A DNA stretch of 8,563 nt, taken from positions 3,916 to 12,478 of the forward strand of contig JAKAIQ010000035.1 of the NCBI GenBank assembly GCA_021825035.1. Reading direction: 5' to 3'. The notes below the pieces were generated by a model that was not told the DNA's origin, ran no database searches, and was given only the letters and a program-made list of their open reading frames with translations. A program made the translations under genes and the position numbers. Origin of the DNA: Deltaproteobacteria bacterium (lineage in GTDB: Bacteria > Desulfobacterota > GWC2-55-46). This document shows, piece by piece, positions 4,996 through 8,563 of this stretch; the stretch's first letter is position 1; the number at the start of each line of letters is the position of its first letter.

Positions 4996-6249
4996 CTATG
5001 CCTTTAGAGCGTATTCCTTGCCGGCGGACTTAATCAGATCGTCGAACTCGGAGAGCTTGGCGTTTATCACCCTGGTCTCATTGAGTTTTCCGTAAAGCGC
5101 CTCCTGGGTTTTGAGTCCGTTCCCTGTAATGGAGATGACAATTGATTCATTCCTTGGGATCCTTTTCTGATCAATGAGTTTTTTGGTCACCCCAAGAGTC
5201 ACTCCCCCCGCAGTCTCGGCAAAGATACCCTCCGTCTCGGCGAGGAGCTTCATGGCGGCTATTATCTCCTCATCAGTAACGCTCTCAGCCCATCCACCGC
5301 TTTCCTTTATCACTTTTGCCGAATAATATCCATCCGCAGGATTGCCTATGGCCAGAGACTTGGCGATGGTATTTGGCCTTACGGGCCTTATAAGCTCGGT
5401 ATTTTCCTTGACCGCATTGACGATCGGAGAGCAGCCCGACGCCTGTGCGCCGTAAACCCTTGTATCCAGATTTTTTACAAGGCCGAGATTGTTAAGTTCC
5501 TTGAAGGCCTTTGAAATCTTCGTTATGAGTGATCCTCCGGCCATCGGAACCACTATATGTTTCGGAAACCTCCAACCGAGCTGCTCGGCGATCTCGTAAC
5601 CGAATGTCTTTGAGCCTTCGGCGTAATAAGGCCTGATATTGATATTCACGAACGCCCAGCCGTATTTGCCGGCTATCTCGCTGCAGAGCCTGTTCACCTC
5701 GTCATAAGTCCCCTTAATGCTGACGACATTTGCTCCATATACCAGAGTGCCGAGTATCTTGGTCTTCTCAAGGTCGTAGGGAATGAAAACATAGCTCTCC
5801 ATGCCGCAGGCGGCCGCGTTAGCGGCTACGGAATTGGCCAGGTTTCCCGTGGAAGCGCACGCAACTATGTCAAACCCCATCTCCCTCGCCCTTGATATGG
5901 CCACCGACACTACCCTGTCCTTAAATGAGAGAGTCGGAAAGTTAACCGCGTCGTTTTTTATGTATAGCTCGCTCACCCCCAGAGCCTTTTCAAGATTCCT
6001 TGCTCTCACAAGGGGAGTAAAGCCCACTTCAGAACCTACCGATGGAGCGTTCTCAAGAGGAAGGAGCTCCTTGTAGCGCCACATTGTAGGAGGCCTTTTA
6101 TCTATCGTGCCGTGGGTCAGGACTTCCCTGATCCTGTCATATTCATAGATGACTTCAAGCGGGCCAAAACACAACTCACATACGTGAAGAGGCTCTTTAG
6201 GGTATTCCTTGCCACACTCCCTGCACTTCAAACCCTTCAAATAACTCAT
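4996..6249 (-). CDS. thrC: Threonine synthase (zinc-ribbon ThrC clade), under a SAM-I riboswitch
   Basis: This 417-residue cytoplasmic PLP enzyme belongs to the family converting O-phosphohomoserine to threonine. An N-terminal zinc ribbon has C9-x2-C12 and C24-x2-C27. The catalytic domain carries FTPLVR (77-82), the PLP lysine Lys110 in TLSFKDR, STGNLANS (133-140), the phosphate-binding AGGSL (237-241), GNPADGYY (302-309), the ETAGG loop (345-349) and TGNGLK (375-380), then about 37 C-terminal residues. It resembles the long ThrC of cyanobacteria, actinobacteria and Geobacter rather than E. coli ThrC. GGAGG lies five bases before ATG at 6249. It is the first gene after a promoter and SAM-I riboswitch/terminator, and sulfite reductase, TusA, carrier and NIL genes follow on the same strand. 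Repression of a plain threonine synthase by SAM is unexpected, so it may serve homocysteine formation as well, or be the lead gene of a mainly sulfur operon. That function is inference; the fold and family are clear. Confidence 0.93.
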   Translation of the reverse strand: MSYLKGLKCRECGKEYPKEPLHVCELCFGPLEVIYEYDRIREVLTHGTIDKRPPTMWRYKELLPLENAPSVGSEVGFTPLVRARNLEKALGVSELYIKNDAVNFPTLSFKDRVVSVAISRAREMGFDIVACASTGNLANSVAANAAACGMESYVFIPYDLEKTKILGTLVYGANVVSIKGTYDEVNRLCSEIAGKYGWAFVNINIRPYYAEGSKTFGYEIAEQLGWRFPKHIVVPMAGGSLITKISKAFKELNNLGLVKNLDTRVYGAQASGCSPIVNAVKENTELIRPVRPNTIAKSLAIGNPADGYYSAKVIKESGGWAESVTDEEIIAAMKLLAETEGIFAETAGGVTLGVTKKLIDQKRIPRNESIVISITGNGLKTQEALYGKLNETRVINAKLSEFDDLIKSAGKEYALKA

Positions 6250-6295
6250 ATATTCCTCCGTTTAATTTCAGAAACCGTAAAAGCCGAAAGTTCGC

Positions 6296-6333
6296 AAAAA
6301 AAAACCTCTTCTATCTTTGAAGCTAAGAAGAGG
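6296..6333 (-). terminator. Intrinsic terminator of the SAM-I riboswitch expression platform
   Basis: CCTCTTCT and AGAAGAGG (plus-strand positions 6305-6312 and 6326-6333) form an 8-bp stem with a 13-base loop. On the minus strand it is followed directly by nine T residues (6296-6304). It lies between the aptamer and the threonine synthase ribosome binding site. The 5' half of the hairpin and its loop can pair instead with the 3' strand of aptamer helix P1 (6343-6352 with 6320-6329, nine of ten positions), giving the antiterminator. Confidence 0.92.
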
Positions 6334-6343
6334 CGAATACCTT

Positions 6344-6454
6344 TCTTATCTTCCAAGGCCGTGCAGCCTTGCTGGAATTAGCACCTGTCATACGCCATGG
6401 TACCGGTTGCTGTGGCTTCATCGGGCCAGTCCCTCTGCCACTCTGGATAAGATA
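6344..6454 (-). promoter_or_regulatory. SAM-I (S-box) riboswitch aptamer controlling threonine synthase and the sulfur genes
   Basis: On the minus strand the order and spacing of conserved S-box blocks is complete: TCTTATC (P1 5' strand), AGAG, GAGGGACTGGCCC, GATGAAGCC, GCAACC, a P3 hairpin, GGTGCTAATTCC, a P4 stem from CCAGCAAGG to the GGAA side, and GATAAGA closing P1. SAM binding stabilises P1, frees the terminator arm and stops transcription, so this is an OFF switch. The transcript starts about 20 bp upstream of P1 from the promoter at 6481-6509. S-box RNAs normally control methionine, cysteine and SAM genes. This one precedes threonine synthase and a sulfite reductase/sulfur-carrier run, which ties the whole unit to methionine status. 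Confidence 0.95.
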
Positions 6455-6480
6455 AATCCAAATATTAAATTGTAATTGTT

Positions 6481-6509
6481 TTTATACTACATATTCAGAT
6501 GCGTGTCAA
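6481..6509 (-). promoter_or_regulatory. Sigma70-type promoter of the riboswitch-thrC unit
   Basis: Perfect TTGACA (6504-6509), exactly 17 bp of spacer, then TATAAA (6481-6486, five of six). An AT-rich stretch (AAATTTAAAAG) directly upstream of the -35 could act as an UP element. Transcription should start near 6474, giving a leader of about 225 nt that contains the riboswitch. Confidence 0.85.
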
Positions 6510-6655
6510 GACTTTTAAATTTCGGGATAATGTATCATATCCGCGTAATCAAGGGGGCGAGGACTTCCCGAAAAAGAAACAGAAACACGGAGTTGAGCGG
6601 CATGATAAAAATTCAAATACGACTTTTAAATCCCTTTGACGGCAGGCCTAATAGA

Positions 6656-6685
6656 AACCGGGCAGGCCAACTGGCCTGCCCGGTT
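6656..6685 (-). terminator. Strong intrinsic terminator of the porin gene
   Basis: A perfect 13-14 bp GC-rich stem (arms AACCGGGCAGGCC and its complement, loop AGTT) lies 33 bp after the porin stop and ends in GGTTTCTATT on the minus strand. The T tract is short but the stem is very stable. It insulates the SAM-regulated unit downstream from porin transcription. From here to the promoter at 6509 I see nothing else that is convincing. Confidence 0.85.
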
Positions 6686-6717
6686 GATGTTGCGTGCTAA
6701 ATGCCCTTGCGCACGTC

Positions 6718-8094
6718 TTAGAAATTCGCGGTAAGCATTACATACGCATAGTCCTGATCCGCCTTGTTGCCCGCGCCCACGGCGTCCTTCACGTAATCCC
6801 CCGCAAAGAAGTGCGCGTAGCCTCCCTCGATGGTAAGGGGATTGCTGTATTTGTAGGTCGCAACGAGGTCGATTTCGTTTCCGATCGACTTGTGACTGCT
6901 CGTTGTGTCCTTCTGGACAGGCAACATCCCCAGACCATTGCCTGAGTTGTTCCAATTCCAGGACCAATACCAGTTATCGCCTGCCGAAGCCTTGTTCAGG
7001 TTCCACCATGCGGTATAGAGCGTGAGCTTCTCCGTCGGCTGGATGCTCGCGTTTACGTCGTATGCAACGAGGTTCCTCCACGCGGCGAGGTCCATGATGC
7101 CGAACTTGTTGTGGTTTGTCGGGAAAAGGTTGAAGAAGGTGTGGTTTGTTCCGTCGCCTTTGCTGGTGCCTTCAGCGTAGTCATACTCGACACCGACCTT
7201 CGGCTTCCAGGTAGTGGCAAAGGTGTAATGAGCCTTTGCTGCGGCGGCCCATGAGTCGGTCTTCGCGTTGCTGGCCGTGGTGTCGGTTCCGAATTGGAAC
7301 GGAACCTCGACGGTATAATCAAGACCTTCGACGGCCCCGTTCAGTCTCGCGCCGATAGTCGTAAGATTTGACAGCGGATTATAGTTACCGCCAACTACCG
7401 TTGACGGGTCTCCCGAGAAGTTCCCAGAGACGTTGAGCACGTAAATATCGAGCGTGTTGTTGGGGATCATCTTTAGAGTGGAGTAAATGCCGTAGAAATC
7501 GGTGTCATTGACTCCGAGGCCGCTTGCCGGCACCGCGCTGCTATCCAGGAACATTACGTTCGAGTCGTTCAGCTTTGACCAGAAGGCGTCTACGTTCAGC
7601 ATATCCGATGCGTACATGAGCTTCAGCGCGTCAAACGACCTTGCGTTATTGCTCCAATCGAAGTTCCCGATCAGCCTCTGGTCGCCGTAAACGAGTTCCT
7701 GCCTGCCGGCCCTCACTGTCACCGGCACGCCGAACACGTTATTCACATTAAGATAGCCCTCGTGAAAGTCAACTCGATTCCCCTGAATGCCCACCGTACT
7801 CAGGTTGGGGCCGCCGTGCGGATTCAATCCTTCAGTTCCCCATATGGTAGTGTCCTGAATCGATATCTTTACCGAGGTATCGTCAGTCGCCTTGACGTTG
7901 CCAGTGAGCCTTATCCTCTGCCCCCATGAATCCTGTGCGTCCGGGGGAACGTTCTTGTTGAAATTTTCATCATCCCTCCATTCAGTCCTGAGTCTGTACT
8001 GTCCGCTGAAAGTGAAAATATCCTCCGCGTGTGCTGGGACCGCCCACGCGGCTGTTACGGTCGCCGCCAAAACCGATAATAAGATTCGTTTCAT
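6718..8094 (-). CDS. Outer-membrane beta-barrel porin, alginate-export (AlgE-like) family
   Basis: The 458-residue precursor has a clear Sec signal peptide: KR, a hydrophobic run (LLSVLAATVTAAWAV) and cleavage after AHA at residue 23. The mature protein is rich in alternating aromatic/polar strands typical of an outer-membrane barrel, begins FTFSGQYRLRTEW, and ends in the beta-assembly signal YVMLTANF with a terminal phenylalanine. The block GRQELVYGDQRLIGNFDW (130-147) followed by RSFDALKL is the signature of the alginate-export domain family. Despite the name, relatives in anaerobes are general or unknown-substrate channels, so alginate export is not implied. AAGGAGGAGGAG precedes ATG at 8094. 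The gene has its own promoter and terminator, so it is a separate transcription unit, and no functional tie to the sulfur genes is evident. Many asparagine- and glycine-rich loops are present; no lipobox. Confidence 0.88.
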   Translation of the reverse strand: MKRILLSVLAATVTAAWAVPAHAEDIFTFSGQYRLRTEWRDDENFNKNVPPDAQDSWGQRIRLTGNVKATDDTSVKISIQDTTIWGTEGLNPHGGPNLSTVGIQGNRVDFHEGYLNVNNVFGVPVTVRAGRQELVYGDQRLIGNFDWSNNARSFDALKLMYASDMLNVDAFWSKLNDSNVMFLDSSAVPASGLGVNDTDFYGIYSTLKMIPNNTLDIYVLNVSGNFSGDPSTVVGGNYNPLSNLTTIGARLNGAVEGLDYTVEVPFQFGTDTTASNAKTDSWAAAAKAHYTFATTWKPKVGVEYDYAEGTSKGDGTNHTFFNLFPTNHNKFGIMDLAAWRNLVAYDVNASIQPTEKLTLYTAWWNLNKASAGDNWYWSWNWNNSGNGLGMLPVQKDTTSSHKSIGNEIDLVATYKYSNPLTIEGGYAHFFAGDYVKDAVGAGNKADQDYAYVMLTANF

Positions 8095-8352
8095 CCTCTC
8101 CTCCTCCTTGTAATTAATTAGTTAGTACTGCTGCCAGGTAAATCAAATCTTATCGTCCGCAATGCTTGAGAGCTATGAGCTGTTAACCGGCAAAACCATG
8201 CTAATGCACTATCGGCCACTAAGGCCGCACAATTTCCATATAAAGCCGGGGCTGTGCTTGGCTCCGCTTCCATGCCGCCTGAACTCGCTCGCGAGCAGAC
8301 AGCATGCCGCGTCTTTCATGGAAGTATATATGAATTTGTCACAATGGCAATA
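8095..8352 (-). other. Long 5' leader of the porin gene with an inverted repeat and short hairpins
   Basis: If transcription starts near 8347, the porin mRNA has an untranslated leader of about 250 nt. CTTCCATG (8267-8274) and CATGGAAG (8317-8324) form an 8-bp inverted repeat enclosing the palindrome GCTCGCGAGC (8287-8296) and a direct repeat CATGCCGC (8271-8278 and 8303-8310). A CGGCC/GGCCG hairpin lies at 8213-8227. I see no match to a riboswitch class I know and no believable small gene. The structures could regulate translation or stability, or be an sRNA target. Confidence 0.4.
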
Positions 8353-8381
8353 CTTATACACAACCTGTCATAGGCTGTCAA
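8353..8381 (-). promoter_or_regulatory. Sigma70-type promoter of the porin gene
   Basis: Perfect TTGACA (8376-8381), 17-bp spacer, TATAAG (8353-8358, five of six matches). The -35 is part of a direct repeat: TGACAG occurs twice 11 bp apart across the -35 and spacer, which could be a regulator half-site pair. Confidence 0.8.
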
Positions 8382-8563
8382 GCGTTTTAGCGCTCATGTT
8401 ATAAAAGTTACAAAAAATATTTGGCGCGAATTAGCAATACAAATTTATGAGGCTATCAGGCTTTTTTCGGGCCATTTCTTAAGTGCAAATAGGGGCGGGT
8501 ACTGCTGTGGGATTTTGTTCATTAAGACGAAGAATTTGAAGTGGCGTGAGAGCGGGTTAATCC
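8382..8563. other. Non-coding right edge; nothing firmly assigned
   Basis: This AT-rich stretch upstream of the porin promoter shows no clear gene, tRNA or repeat. A minus-strand frame is open from the edge to a TGA-free stop (TAA) near 8449 and reads SRHFKFFVLMNKIPQQYPPL, possibly the last codons of a gene beyond the window. It is too short and too unlike any family I know to call. Confidence 0.3.

Noticed and set aside
6602..6700. Small plus-strand ORF beginning MIKIQIRLL
   Set aside because: It reads straight through the porin terminator hairpin, lacks a good ribosome binding site and matches nothing I know.
1..8563. tRNA, rRNA or CRISPR array
   Set aside because: I scanned both strands for TTCGA-type T-arms, rRNA-like stretches and regularly spaced repeats and found none; the only regular repeat is the two-copy operator.

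Overview
The window is a compact sulfur-assimilation locus with almost every gene on the minus strand, so transcription runs from high to low coordinates. It reads like the chromosome of an anaerobic or sulfur-cycling Gram-negative bacterium, probably Nitrospirota (Thermodesulfovibrionia) or a deltaproteobacterial-type lineage. This is inferred from the mix of parts: an alginate-export-type outer-membrane porin, a siroheme/ferredoxin sulfite reductase, a stand-alone NIL-domain protein, a ThrC of the clade with an N-terminal zinc ribbon, and an S-box (SAM-I) riboswitch. The taxon is a guess; the genes are clear.

Layout from right to left. 8563-8095: non-coding, holding a near-consensus sigma70 promoter (8353-8381) and a leader of about 250 nt. 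8094-6718: a signal-peptide-bearing outer-membrane beta-barrel, followed by a strong hairpin terminator (6656-6685). 6509-6296: a consensus promoter, a SAM-I riboswitch aptamer and its intrinsic terminator. 6249-4996: threonine synthase. Then, after 172 bp, a tight run of sulfite reductase (4823-3876), TusA (3851-3612), a MoaD/ThiS/CysO-like sulfur carrier (3563-3282) and a NIL-domain protein (3285-3049, TTG start overlapping the carrier stop), ended by a probable terminator near 3000. A second unit begins with a promoter overlapped by two near-identical 25-bp boxes (2876-2928) that resemble IscR/Rrf2-type operators. It reads cysteine synthase (2806-1850), a JAMM/M67 metallopeptidase (1812-1369), a scar of an IS200/IS605 right end, a long inverted repeat, and a MoeB/ThiF-type adenylyltransferase (1039-215). 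At the left edge there may be the convergent, possibly frameshifted, C-terminal end of a plus-strand gene.

How the genes fit together. Sulfite is reduced by the siroheme enzyme and sulfur may be handed on through TusA. The E1-like enzyme would adenylate the C-terminal diglycine of the MoaD-like carrier to make a protein thiocarboxylate, which a PLP enzyme could use as its sulfide donor. The carrier ends in GG followed by two extra residues (RA), so it should need trimming, and a JAMM peptidase is encoded in the second unit. This is the logic of mycobacterial CysO-CysM-Mec+, Pseudomonas QbsE/QbsD and Wolinella HcyS/HcyD/HcyF.

The most interesting point is control. A SAM-sensing OFF switch sits on threonine synthase, the lead gene of the sulfite reductase/carrier/NIL run. 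Branch-point logic would not predict that SAM shuts off an ordinary threonine synthase. The locus may therefore serve methionine (homocysteine) supply, perhaps with O-phosphohomoserine as acceptor. That last step is inference.
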